Translations under genes and position numbers: made by a program
Notes under the pieces: generated by a model
Database searches by the model: none
What the model was told of the DNA's origin: nothing
What the model saw: the letters and a program-made list of their open reading frames with translations, nothing else
Shown: piece by piece, positions 44,252 through 52,347 of the stretch
Layout: each line of letters opens with the position of its first letter
Position numbering within the stretch: position 1 is the stretch's first letter
Assembly (NCBI GenBank): GCA_947460255.1
Contig: CANHIS010000008.1
Span: forward strand, 1-64,000
Direction: 5' to 3'
Source of the DNA: Bacteroidota bacterium
GTDB lineage: Bacteria; Bacteroidota; Bacteroidia; M30B66
Length of the DNA: 64,000 bases

Positions 44252-44677
44252 ATGTTTAACGCAAAAGATTCAAAATCAGCAGGTTCTACAGACATGTCTG
44301 GAACCAATCAAATCATGTCAGGCACCATTATTTCTGGTGATATCATCTGTGATGGAAACATTCGAATTGATGGAACCCTAAATGGAAATCTGAGTGCAAA
44401 AGGCAAAGTTGTTATTGGTCCAAACGGTATCATCGATGGTGAATTGAATTGTCAAAACGCAGATATTTCTGGTACTGTAAAAGCGAAAGTAACCGTAGCT
44501 GAATTGCTTTCTCTGAAAGCTACAGCGAAACTAACAGGTGATATTTCTACCAATAAATTGTCCATCGAACCTGGTGCAAATTTCTCTGGAGCTTGCAGCA
44601 TGGGTGGAATCGTGAAAGATTTTACCAAGCATGGCAACAACGCAGAAAAACGATCCGCACAAGAAAAAATGGCTTAA
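44252..44677 (+). CDS. Bactofilin (polymer-forming cytoskeletal protein)
   Basis: 141 aa from the ATG at 44252 (MFNAKDSKSAGSTDMSG); the track start is a TTG two codons before. The central beta-helical bactofilin domain shows repeating turns: 'TIISGDIICDGNIRIDGTLNGNLSAKGKVVIGPNGIIDGELNCQNADISGTVKAKVTVAELLSLKATAKLTGDISTNKLSIEPGANFSGACSM'. Bactofilins polymerise without nucleotide and act in cell shape, wall synthesis and chromosome positioning. It overlaps the AtpZ-like start by 47 bases. A penicillin-binding protein lies three genes downstream. Confidence 0.92.
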   Translation: MFNAKDSKSAGSTDMSGTNQIMSGTIISGDIICDGNIRIDGTLNGNLSAKGKVVIGPNGIIDGELNCQNADISGTVKAKVTVAELLSLKATAKLTGDISTNKLSIEPGANFSGACSMGGIVKDFTKHGNNAEKRSAQEKMA

Positions 44678-44855
44678 CAGTTACGGAAAGTACGCAGGCT
44701 TAGGTATTCAAATGATTGCGCCTATTCTGCTACTTACTTGGCTTGGGCACTCCTTGGATAATTTTGTGCATTCTGTAAATCCATGGTTTACGCTATTGGG
44801 AGCTGTTATTGGCCTAATTGCATCTATGCTTATGTTGTTTAAAACGGTTCGATAA
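44631..44855 (+). CDS. AtpZ/AtpI family small membrane protein
   Basis: 74 aa with two transmembrane helices ('YAGLGIQMIAPILLLTWLGHSLD' and 'WFTLLGAVIGLIASMLMLFKTV'). This is the AtpZ/AtpI-type accessory protein usually found at the head of F1Fo-ATP synthase operons, linked to Mg2+ supply or Fo assembly. It overlaps the bactofilin gene by 47 bases in another frame and shares one base with the next gene (TAATG). No atpB follows, which is unusual for this gene pair. Confidence 0.75.
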   Translation: MATTQKNDPHKKKWLNSYGKYAGLGIQMIAPILLLTWLGHSLDNFVHSVNPWFTLLGAVIGLIASMLMLFKTVR

Positions 44856-45247
44856 TGCAGAAATCCAGCTTCTTCAATTCGTTTTATTTCCGCATCACAA
44901 TAATAGCTTTGTTGTGCGCTGGAATTTCTGGAAAAGCATCTGCCGAAGGGCTTCTTCCGCTAAACCCGATGATGCGCTACTTGCCAATTCTGCTTTACTG
45001 GGCCGTTTCGGTAATTACCCACCGCATGATTCTCAATGCACAAAAAGGTCGTCCGGCACAATTCATCAACACGTTTATCGGAACACAAGCACTAAAAATG
45101 TTCCTTCACATGATCGTAATGGTTACTGTGGCTATGGTTAACGAAACAGCGGCAGTGCCATTTATCGCTTCATACGCCATACTTTATTTGATATTTACCG
45201 TTACCGAAGTAATTAGCTTAATGCCGTTAGTAAGAAAAAAGGATTGA
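44855..45247 (+). CDS. Small membrane protein at AtpI position
   Basis: 130 aa with about four hydrophobic segments ('SFYFRITIIALLCAGISGKASA', 'MMRYLPILLYWAVSVITHRMIL', 'ALKMFLHMIVMVTVAMV', 'PFIASYAILYLIFTVTEVISLMPLV'). In Bacteroidota a protein like this sits between AtpZ and atpB. I recognise it by place and topology, not by a strong motif. The one-base overlap (TAATG) with AtpZ implies coupled translation. The next gene is PBP1A, with a promoter-like box of its own (TACCTTTA, 45272), so the ATP synthase genes must be elsewhere. Confidence 0.65.
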   Translation: MQKSSFFNSFYFRITIIALLCAGISGKASAEGLLPLNPMMRYLPILLYWAVSVITHRMILNAQKGRPAQFINTFIGTQALKMFLHMIVMVTVAMVNETAAVPFIASYAILYLIFTVTEVISLMPLVRKKD

Positions 45248-45295
45248 ACCTCCGGCTGATGTCCGATTTCATACCTTTATCCACCTGAAGCCTTT

Positions 45296-47563
45296 ATGAA
45301 CGGAAAGAAAACCACCAAACCCTCCAAAGGGAAAACAAGCGACTCCGCTAAACGATTTGTGAAAATTGTATGGCTTGTGATTGCTGGCCCAGTGCTTTTG
45401 CTTTTTCTATTGGTACTGCTCACTTCTGCAGGCCTTTTCGGGAAACTCCCTACTATCGAAGACCTCGCAAATCCACGTTCGAATCTTGCCTCCGAAATAG
45501 TATCGGCCGATCAACAAGTGATTGGGAAATTCTATGTTGAAAATCGCTCCAACAGCTCCTTTCAAGAACTTTCTCCTCAGTTGGTTGAAGCCCTAATTGC
45601 CACCGAAGATACCCGATTCTATGAACATGCGGGCATCGACGTACGCGCACTTTTCCGTGTTTTAGCCAAAACTGTTCTTGGAGGAGATTCTGATTCTGGC
45701 GGTGGATCGACCGTTACCCAGCAACTTGCCAAAAACATGTTCCCCCGAGAAGACCTCAACAAAATTGAAGTTGTCTTTCGGAAAATCAAAGAGTGGATCA
45801 TCGCAACCAAACTGGAACGTAATTTCACCAAGGAAGAAATCATCGCGCTTTACTTCAACACAGTCGATTTTGGAAATCAAGCTTTTGGAATCAAGAGCGC
45901 TTCACGGATCTATTTCGATACTACGCCCGATTCGCTCAAGATTGAACAAGCTGCTATGTTGGTTGGAATGCTTAAAGGACCATCATTCTACAATCCTAGA
46001 AGAAACTACGACCGTGCCGTGGTTCGCAGAAATGTCGTGCTCAAACAAATGGTGAAGTACAACAAGCTTTCCGAGGAAGCTTATGACTCGCTTAACAAAT
46101 TACCTGTTGATCTTTCGAAATTTCAAGCAGAAAGCCACAACTCGGGAACTGCTACATATTTCCGAGAATTTCTTCGCGAACAAATGACAGATTGGTGCAA
46201 AAAGAACAAAAAGCCCGATGGCTCCAATTACAACCTTTACAAGGATGGCTTGAAGATTTACACAACCATCAATTCTAGAATGCAAGAACATGCTGAAGAG
46301 GCTGTTCAAGAACATATGAAAGATCTGCAAAAACAGTTCTTTGCACACTGGAAGGGAAGTAAAAATGCTCCTTTTGCCTATATCCCAGAAAGTAAGATCC
46401 AGCAGATCATGCGTCAAGCCATGCAGCGATCCGACCGTTATAGAAGGATGAAGGACGAAGGCGCATCATCAGAAGAAATAGACCGCGTATTTAGGAAAAA
46501 GGTCAAGATGAAAATCTTTACCTACAATGGCGATAGCACGGTAACCATGAGTCCGATGGATTCTATCCGCTACCACAAATTCATCATGCAAACAGGCTTG
46601 ATGTCGATGGAGCCACAAACTGGCTACATCCGCGCTTGGGTAGGCGGAGTGAACCAAAAGTTTTTCCAGTACGATCACGTTTACTCCAGCAAACGTCAAG
46701 TTGGATCAACATTCAAACCTTTCGTTTACGCTATTGCCATGCAGGAAGGCTGGTCGCCTTGCACGCAAGTGCCAAACATTAATATCTGCATCCAAACTCC
46801 ATCAGGCCCTTGGTGCCCAAGCAATTCAAGCAAAGAATTCGAAGGTGCAATGGTGCCTCTTCGCTCCGCACTTGCATACTCAATCAACAAAGTATCTGCT
46901 TACCTAATCAAGCAATTCGGTGTTGAACCAGTGATCAACATGGTTCGCCACATGGGGATTAAAAGTCCGATTGCGCCTGTGCCTTCAATTTGCTTGGGAA
47001 CTGCCGATCTTTCTGTATATGAAATGACGGGCGCAGTGAGCACCTTCGCCAACAAAGGCGTTTACATCGAACCTACTTGGATCACCCGCATCGAAGACAA
47101 AAACGGTAACGTTCTAGCCGATTTCTCTCCTAAAACCGATGAAGCCATGGATGAGCAAACCGCTTACTTGGTGTTAGAGCTTATGAAAGGCGTGGTTGAA
47201 GGCGGTACCGCAACACGACTCAGAGGTCGATACGGCCTGAACAATCCTATCGCTGGTAAAACAGGAACAACCCAAAATAACTCCGACGGTTGGTTCATGG
47301 GACTCACTCCAGAACTTGTTACAGGGGTTTGGGTTGGATGTGAAGATCGTGCCGCACACTTCCGTTCAACAGCACTCGGACAAGGCGCCAACACCGCTCT
47401 GCCGATTTGGGGCATTTATATGAAGAAAGTATATGCCGATAAAAAACTGAAGGTTTCACGCGGGGATTTTGAGCGTCCAGCAAAACTCACCGTTGAAACG
47501 AATTGTGCTGAATACAATCAGCAAAACAACCAATTGAATCAAGGCGAAAACTTCGACCAGTAA
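45296..47563 (+). CDS. Penicillin-binding protein 1A (bifunctional transglycosylase/transpeptidase)
   Basis: 755 aa. An N-terminal membrane anchor (about 24-46) precedes a GT51 glycosyltransferase domain ('IATEDTRFYEHAGIDVRALFRVL', 'GGGSTVTQQLAKNMF', 'KIKEWIIATKLERNFTKEEIIALYFNTVDFG') and a penicillin-binding transpeptidase domain with the SxxK motif 'VGSTFKPFVYAIAM', the SxN motif 'AYSINKVSAYL' and the KTG motif 'GKTGTTQNNSDGWFMG'. Both activities look intact. It polymerises and cross-links peptidoglycan in the periplasm. Bactofilin upstream is a plausible functional partner. Confidence 0.95.
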   Translation: MNGKKTTKPSKGKTSDSAKRFVKIVWLVIAGPVLLLFLLVLLTSAGLFGKLPTIEDLANPRSNLASEIVSADQQVIGKFYVENRSNSSFQELSPQLVEALIATEDTRFYEHAGIDVRALFRVLAKTVLGGDSDSGGGSTVTQQLAKNMFPREDLNKIEVVFRKIKEWIIATKLERNFTKEEIIALYFNTVDFGNQAFGIKSASRIYFDTTPDSLKIEQAAMLVGMLKGPSFYNPRRNYDRAVVRRNVVLKQMVKYNKLSEEAYDSLNKLPVDLSKFQAESHNSGTATYFREFLREQMTDWCKKNKKPDGSNYNLYKDGLKIYTTINSRMQEHAEEAVQEHMKDLQKQFFAHWKGSKNAPFAYIPESKIQQIMRQAMQRSDRYRRMKDEGASSEEIDRVFRKKVKMKIFTYNGDSTVTMSPMDSIRYHKFIMQTGLMSMEPQTGYIRAWVGGVNQKFFQYDHVYSSKRQVGSTFKPFVYAIAMQEGWSPCTQVPNINICIQTPSGPWCPSNSSKEFEGAMVPLRSALAYSINKVSAYLIKQFGVEPVINMVRHMGIKSPIAPVPSICLGTADLSVYEMTGAVSTFANKGVYIEPTWITRIEDKNGNVLADFSPKTDEAMDEQTAYLVLELMKGVVEGGTATRLRGRYGLNNPIAGKTGTTQNNSDGWFMGLTPELVTGVWVGCEDRAAHFRSTALGQGANTALPIWGIYMKKVYADKKLKVSRGDFERPAKLTVETNCAEYNQQNNQLNQGENFDQ

Positions 47564-47565
47564 AC

Positions 47566-48261
47566 ATGAACAAAGTAGTAACAAGCGCCGATGAGGCCAT
47601 TCGTGATATTTCAAACAACACCGTGCTAGGTTTGGGAGGATTTGGATTGTGCGGAATTCCTGAAAACAGCATCGATGCACTTATTCGAAAAGGCGTAACG
47701 GGCCTTACATGTATCTCAAACAACGCTGGTGTGGATGATTTCGGCATCGGACTGATGCTTCAAACACGCCAAGTGCGAAAAATGATTTCATCTTATGTAG
47801 GCGAAAATGCTGAGTTTGAACGCCAACTACTCAGCGGAGAACTCTTGGTTGACCTCATCCCGCAAGGAACGCTCGCTACACGCCTGATGGCTGCAGGATA
47901 CGGAATGCCAGCCATTTATACTCCAGCTGGCGTTGGCACCGAAGTCGCTGATGGCAAGGAAGTTCGCAATTTCAATGGGAAGGATTACTTACTTGAACAT
48001 GCGTTCGACATAGATTATTCGATCGTGAAAGCTTGGAAGGGCGACACACAAGGAAATCTGATTTTCAGAATGACGTCCCGAAACTTCAATCCACTCATCG
48101 CCATGGCTGGTAAAATCACGATTGCTGAAGTGGAAGAGCTTGTCCCTGCCGGGGAATTGGATCCGGATCACATCCATCTTCCTGGCATTTATGTGCACCG
48201 GATTTTCAAAGGCAGCAACTACCAAAAACGCATCGAACAGCGTACAGTTAGAACTGCTTAA
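47566..48261 (+). CDS. scoA: 3-oxoacid CoA-transferase subunit A
   Basis: 231 aa, subunit A of a two-gene CoA-transferase of the succinyl-CoA:3-ketoacid type. Motifs: 'VLGLGGFGLCGIPENSIDALIRKGVTGLTCISNNAG' and 'EFERQLLSGELLVDLIPQGTLATRLMAAGYGMPAIYTPAGVGT'. It works with subunit B to transfer CoA between succinate and acetoacetate in ketone-body or branched-chain degradation. Starts 3 bases after the PBP1A stop, so it is probably co-transcribed with it despite unrelated function. Substrate specificity (acetoacetate versus 3-oxoadipate) is the part I cannot confirm. Confidence 0.92.
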   Translation: MNKVVTSADEAIRDISNNTVLGLGGFGLCGIPENSIDALIRKGVTGLTCISNNAGVDDFGIGLMLQTRQVRKMISSYVGENAEFERQLLSGELLVDLIPQGTLATRLMAAGYGMPAIYTPAGVGTEVADGKEVRNFNGKDYLLEHAFDIDYSIVKAWKGDTQGNLIFRMTSRNFNPLIAMAGKITIAEVEELVPAGELDPDHIHLPGIYVHRIFKGSNYQKRIEQRTVRTA

Positions 48262-48288
48262 TCTCCCATCCCATCTACGATTCAGACC

Positions 48289-48945
48289 ATGCTCGATAAA
48301 AACGGTATTGCCAAAAGAATTGCCCGTGAAGTGAAAGACGGGATGTACGTTAACCTCGGAATCGGAATTCCCACGTTAGTGGCCAATTTCATTCCCGAAG
48401 GAACCAATGTTGTGCTTCAATCTGAAAATGGATTGTTGGGCATTGGGCCTTTTCCCCTCGCGGGGGAAGAAGATCCGGACCTCATCAACGCTGGGAAACA
48501 AACCATCACCACAGTTCCTGGATCAGCATTTTTTGACTCTGCGTTAAGCTTTGGGATGATCCGTGCAGGAAAAGTGGATCTCACCATTCTTGGCGCCATG
48601 GAAGTTTCGGAAAACGGCGACATTGCCAATTGGAAAATCCCTGGAAAAATGGTGAAAGGCATGGGTGGCGCGATGGATCTTGTGGCTTCCGCGAGAAACA
48701 TCATCGTTGCTATGCAGCATGTAAACAAGGCTGGCGAATCGAAATTGTTACCCGCTTGCAGCCTGCCTCTTACAGGTTTGCGTTGTGTGAAGAAAATCGT
48801 TACCGAATTGGCTGTGCTCGACGTGTTGCCAGAAGGAGGATTCCGGTTGTTGGAAAGAGCGCCAGGTATTTCTGTCGATGAAATTCGCAATGCCACAGCA
48901 GGCAAGTTGATCATCGAAGGAGAGATTCCTGAAATGTCGCTTTAG
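48289..48945 (+). CDS. scoB: 3-oxoacid CoA-transferase subunit B
   Basis: 218 aa. The catalytic Glu, which forms a glutamyl-CoA intermediate, is Glu46 in 'VLQSENGLLGIGPFP', and 'YVNLGIGIPTLVANFIP' and 'DLTILGAMEVSENGDIANWKIPGKMVKGMGGAMDLVASA' are typical of the family. Forms the active enzyme with subunit A, 27 bases upstream. It overlaps the stop of the convergent DUF4403 gene by four bases. Confidence 0.93.
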   Translation: MLDKNGIAKRIAREVKDGMYVNLGIGIPTLVANFIPEGTNVVLQSENGLLGIGPFPLAGEEDPDLINAGKQTITTVPGSAFFDSALSFGMIRAGKVDLTILGAMEVSENGDIANWKIPGKMVKGMGGAMDLVASARNIIVAMQHVNKAGESKLLPACSLPLTGLRCVKKIVTELAVLDVLPEGGFRLLERAPGISVDEIRNATAGKLIIEGEIPEMSL

Positions 48946-50339
48946 AAACCTAAGTTATTGATTCTCACATTCGCTGATCCGCTAAGTAAAAGCGCTAAAT
49001 CGAAGTGATCGCCGGTAACATAAATGTCTTGCACATTCATTTTGCCTAAATCGCCCTTCAAGGTGAACAGATCTTTGTAAGTGTATTCCTTAAGTGATTC
49101 ACGCATACTTTTTCTCAACGCATCCATTTCGGGCTTGAAAGAGAACTTCAGTTTTTCCTGAAGCATGTTTCTGAAAGTACTATTCAATAACCAACTTCCA
49201 GTCTTTACAAGTAGATTCTTACTGTTTATATCATAGTCGAGTTCTGAAAACGAGAATTCATCTATAGCTGTATTGTAAGTTGGGATGCCTGATAAAAACA
49301 TCTCGCCCTTCAAACTACCTGAAAAAATCAGATGAATGTAGGCTCGTTCGCCTTTCCCATAAATTCGGATGCCTTCGGCTTTGATTTTCTTTTTTCCGTA
49401 AGTGAATTCTTGTCCGCCGAGTTGCGCTGTAGCGATTCTCGTTGCTTCATCGAACCCAAGCCGAGATCGCACTTGAACAGCAAACGAATTAGAACTTTTC
49501 AAGATCTGCTTTAGCTCTGGTAATGGCTTCTTTTTTTCAATTACAGGTTTTGCTCCAGTAAGCGTTTCAATATATGCCTCCATTCCCAAAGGGATTTTGA
49601 TCAAAGTTTTGTTTCCGGTAACGGGCGCCATGAAGAGTCGTTCTGGCTCAATTCGCAACCATGTATTTGTTGAATCATCGAGTAAAACAGGTTCTTGTGC
49701 CAGCATCCACATGTTTTCCACTTGAGCACGCAAATTCACTGCACCATTAATTTGTTTGTCGATTTCCTTGGTTACTGCGCCAATCTGCTTTTCTAAAACT
49801 CCTTCAATCAACCGATCGATTGGAATATTTAATGGTCCGAGTGAGATGACGGGCTTCGACTTCCACTCAAATCCTCCCGAACTCGTTGTAACACGAAACT
49901 GATAGTCTTTTTGGATTTCAACCTTCGACTTGAGAAAGACATCCACATCGAAAGAGGTTTCCTTTTCGACGGTTGGACAAAAAGAGCAGGCTTCCCAGCG
50001 GCCTTTTCCCCAGATATTAAGTGGAATTGTGAAAAGCAAATCGGCTCCGCTAATCCCAACAGTGATTGGTCGTTTTTTTAAAACTATCAACTTCAAATCA
50101 TCTACCGTTGGACTTGTATAAGATTGGTCTTCATAGATGAGATTGCCCATCTTCTTATTAATCTGATCTTCAAGTGCTTTGAAGGGGATTTCAACCGGAA
50201 GATTAATCACCGAAAGCTCTCTAACAAAGGTCTTCGCAGAGGATTTGTACTCTGGTTCTGGTGCTTTTACTGATTTACAACTTGGGAATAAGAACCAAAT
50301 TGCGAAGAATATTGATAAAATTGCCGAACGAATCCGCAT
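48942..50339 (-). CDS. DUF4403 family lipoprotein
   Basis: 465 aa from the ATG at 50339 (MRIRSAILSIFFAIWFLFPSC), giving a lipobox-type 'LFPSC'. The track ORF begins 21 codons earlier and overlaps the divergent CvpA gene. The mature protein ('VINLPVEIPFKALEDQINKKMGNLIYED', 'GPLNIPIDRLIEGVLEKQIGAVTKEIDKQI', 'GEMFLSGIPTYNTAIDEFSFSELDYDINSKNLLVKTGSWLLNSTFRNMLQEKLKFSF') matches DUF4403, thought to be related to lipid-binding BPI/TULIP-like folds. Role unknown; an envelope lipid-handling role is only a guess. Confidence 0.82.
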   Translation of the reverse strand: MRIRSAILSIFFAIWFLFPSCKSVKAPEPEYKSSAKTFVRELSVINLPVEIPFKALEDQINKKMGNLIYEDQSYTSPTVDDLKLIVLKKRPITVGISGADLLFTIPLNIWGKGRWEACSFCPTVEKETSFDVDVFLKSKVEIQKDYQFRVTTSSGGFEWKSKPVISLGPLNIPIDRLIEGVLEKQIGAVTKEIDKQINGAVNLRAQVENMWMLAQEPVLLDDSTNTWLRIEPERLFMAPVTGNKTLIKIPLGMEAYIETLTGAKPVIEKKKPLPELKQILKSSNSFAVQVRSRLGFDEATRIATAQLGGQEFTYGKKKIKAEGIRIYGKGERAYIHLIFSGSLKGEMFLSGIPTYNTAIDEFSFSELDYDINSKNLLVKTGSWLLNSTFRNMLQEKLKFSFKPEMDALRKSMRESLKEYTYKDLFTLKGDLGKMNVQDIYVTGDHFDLALLLSGSANVRINNLGF

Positions 50340-50371
50340 GCTTAATTTTTTCGCAAAGCTAAAACTAGATT

Positions 50372-50908
50372 TTGAACGTACTTGACTATATCCTTCTTGC
50401 ATTTTTAATTTATGGCTTCATCGCCGGTTTTAAACGTGGATTGGTGATGGAACTTGCTATCCTTGTTGGAATTTTTCTCGGCATTTTTCTAGCCATCACG
50501 TTTTCTGATAAAGTAGAAATCTGGCTACGAAAAGAGGAAAACCTCAGCGGGCCTTGGTTGGCACACTTGAGTTTTTTGTTAGTTTTTGCGGGTGTTTATG
50601 TGCTAGCCTGGCTTGGAGGAAAATCTCTTTCAGCCGCTTTGAAACTTATGATGTTGGGCATTTTCAACCGAATTGCTGGTGGTGTGTTTGGTGTGTTTAA
50701 GATGTTGATGGTTTGCAGTGTGCTCATCAGTTTGATTCGTGCGTTCGACTTAAACATGATTTCTAAAGAGCACAAAAAAGAATCAAGCATGTATGAAACG
50801 ATTGGAGGATTTGCCGAAATATTCTTCCCGAAATTGAAGGAAACTCTTCCCGAACCCAAACCAACACTCGAAGACATCAACATTAATGCGTCGGAGCTGT
50901 TAAAATAG
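50372..50908 (+). CDS. CvpA family membrane protein
   Basis: 178 aa with four hydrophobic helices in the first 130 residues and a soluble tail. The start codon is TTG (MNVLDYILLAFLIYGFIAGFKRGLVMELAILVGI), which matches the usual N-terminus of the CvpA (colicin V production) family; no nearby ATG works. Family members affect envelope homeostasis, purine-operon co-expression or surface traits, and their mechanism is not settled. 32 bases from the divergent DUF4403 start. Confidence 0.85.
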   Translation: MNVLDYILLAFLIYGFIAGFKRGLVMELAILVGIFLGIFLAITFSDKVEIWLRKEENLSGPWLAHLSFLLVFAGVYVLAWLGGKSLSAALKLMMLGIFNRIAGGVFGVFKMLMVCSVLISLIRAFDLNMISKEHKKESSMYETIGGFAEIFFPKLKETLPEPKPTLEDININASELLK

Positions 50909-50937
50909 CTAATTTCGCCATTGAAAATTAGTTGTTC

Positions 50938-52038
50938 ATGATAACGAACCAACAAGTATTAGATGCCTTGAGTAATGTGATGGAACCAGATCTCGGAAAA
51001 GATCTTGTTACCCTCAACATGATTCAAGATGTAAAAGTGGAAGGCCGAAAAGTGAGTTTCACTGTTGTGTTAACCACGCCGGCTTGTCCGCTGAAAGAAT
51101 TGATTCACAACGCTTGCTTGAATGCCATTAAGCACTTTGTAGACAAAGATGCTGAAGTGGAAATTCACATGACAGCCAACACGAGTACGGCCCGAGGAAA
51201 CGCAAGACCGATGTTGCCTGGGGTTAAAAATATTATTGCAATAGCTTCCGGAAAAGGTGGGGTGGGCAAATCGACTATTGCGTCGAACTTGGCAGTTGCA
51301 CTCAGTGAATTGGGCGCCAAAGTAGGATTGATAGATGCCGACATTTATGGGCCATCGATCCCGATTATGTTCGATGTTGCCGACGAGAAGCCTAAAGTTC
51401 GTATGGTAGAAGGTCGCCAGATGATGGTTCCTGTTGAAAGTTATGGTGTTAAAGTGCTATCAATTGGTTTCTTTGCAGACACTTCTCAAGCAATTGTGTG
51501 GCGAGGCCCGATGGCATCAAAGGCGCTCAACCAACTTTTTGCAGATGCGGATTGGGGCGACTTGGACTACCTGCTGATTGACCTTCCTCCGGGAACCGGA
51601 GATATTCACCTAACCTTGGTTGGAAGCGTTCCATTGACGGGAGCGATCATTGTAAGTACACCTCAACGCGTGGCACTTGCGGATGCAGAAAAAGGTGTTG
51701 GGATGTTCCAAATTCCTTCAATCAACGTTCCTGTTTTAGGAATTGTGGAGAACATGGCATGGTTCACTCCTGAAGAACTACCAGACAATAAGTATTACAT
51801 TTTTGGGAAAGATGGCGCCAAGGAGCTTGCTGCCAAATTAGGCGTTCCGTTATTGGGCCAAATTCCATTGATTCAAAGTATCCGCGAAGGCGGAGATATT
51901 GGACATCCAGTATCCTTGCAACAAAGCGGTCCATTGTCGGATATGTTTATAAGACTCGCAGGCCAGGTTGCACAACAAGTTGCTATCAGAAATGCAACGA
52001 AGTCAAATACTGCAGTTGCTGATGCTTCAACGAATTGA
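50938..52038 (+). CDS. Mrp/NBP35 family iron-sulfur carrier ATPase
   Basis: 366 aa from the ATG at 50938 (MITNQQVLDALSNVMEPDLGKDLV). N-terminal DUF59/MIP18-like domain (about 1-90), then a P-loop ATPase with 'IASGKGGVGKSTIASNLAVALS' (deviant Walker A), 'GLIDADIYGPSIPIMF' and 'LLIDLPPGTGDIHLTLV'. It should deliver Fe-S clusters to target proteins. The usual CxxC near the end of the family is not obvious here: the segment after 'VPVLGIVENMAWFTPEEL' has no Cys pair, unlike many Mrp proteins. A promoter-like TAATTTCG lies at 50910. Followed by an NfuA-type scaffold. Confidence 0.88.
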   Translation: MITNQQVLDALSNVMEPDLGKDLVTLNMIQDVKVEGRKVSFTVVLTTPACPLKELIHNACLNAIKHFVDKDAEVEIHMTANTSTARGNARPMLPGVKNIIAIASGKGGVGKSTIASNLAVALSELGAKVGLIDADIYGPSIPIMFDVADEKPKVRMVEGRQMMVPVESYGVKVLSIGFFADTSQAIVWRGPMASKALNQLFADADWGDLDYLLIDLPPGTGDIHLTLVGSVPLTGAIIVSTPQRVALADAEKGVGMFQIPSINVPVLGIVENMAWFTPEELPDNKYYIFGKDGAKELAAKLGVPLLGQIPLIQSIREGGDIGHPVSLQQSGPLSDMFIRLAGQVAQQVAIRNATKSNTAVADASTN

Positions 52039-52071
52039 TTATTTTCTACATTTAAGCAATCTCCCAAACCG

Positions 52072-52338
52072 ATGAATCCTCAGGAAAAAGTTATCCTAAT
52101 ACAGAAAGTTGAACAAGCGATAGATACTTTGCGCCCTTATTTGGAAGCAGATGGAGGTAACATTACTGTAGACGATATCACCGACGATTTAACAGCAGTG
52201 GTTCGTTTGCATGGTGCATGTTCGTCGTGCAATATGAGTCAGATGACCTTGAAAGCTGGAGTTGCAGAGGCGATCAAGCACGCCATTCCTGAAATCAAGG
52301 ATGTAATTGCAGTGAATATGCCCGTTTTTGAATCTTAA
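52072..52338 (+). CDS. NifU-like (Nfu) iron-sulfur scaffold protein
   Basis: 88 aa, just the C-terminal Nfu domain: 'QAIDTLRPYLEADGGNITVDDI' and the cluster-binding CxxC in 'LHGACSSCNMSQMTLKAGVAEAIKHAIPEI'. Binds a 4Fe-4S cluster for transfer to apoproteins. Placed 33 bases after mrp, an expected functional pair. No A-type or U-type N-terminal domain. Confidence 0.94.
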   Translation: MNPQEKVILIQKVEQAIDTLRPYLEADGGNITVDDITDDLTAVVRLHGACSSCNMSQMTLKAGVAEAIKHAIPEIKDVIAVNMPVFES

Positions 52339-52347
52339 TTTCACATC

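Noticed and set aside
48452-48468. Terminator inside scoB (TTCCCCTCGCGGGGGAA)
   Set aside because: GC hairpin but no T-run and it encodes conserved positions after 'GLLGIGPFP'; kept only as part of the palindrome observation.
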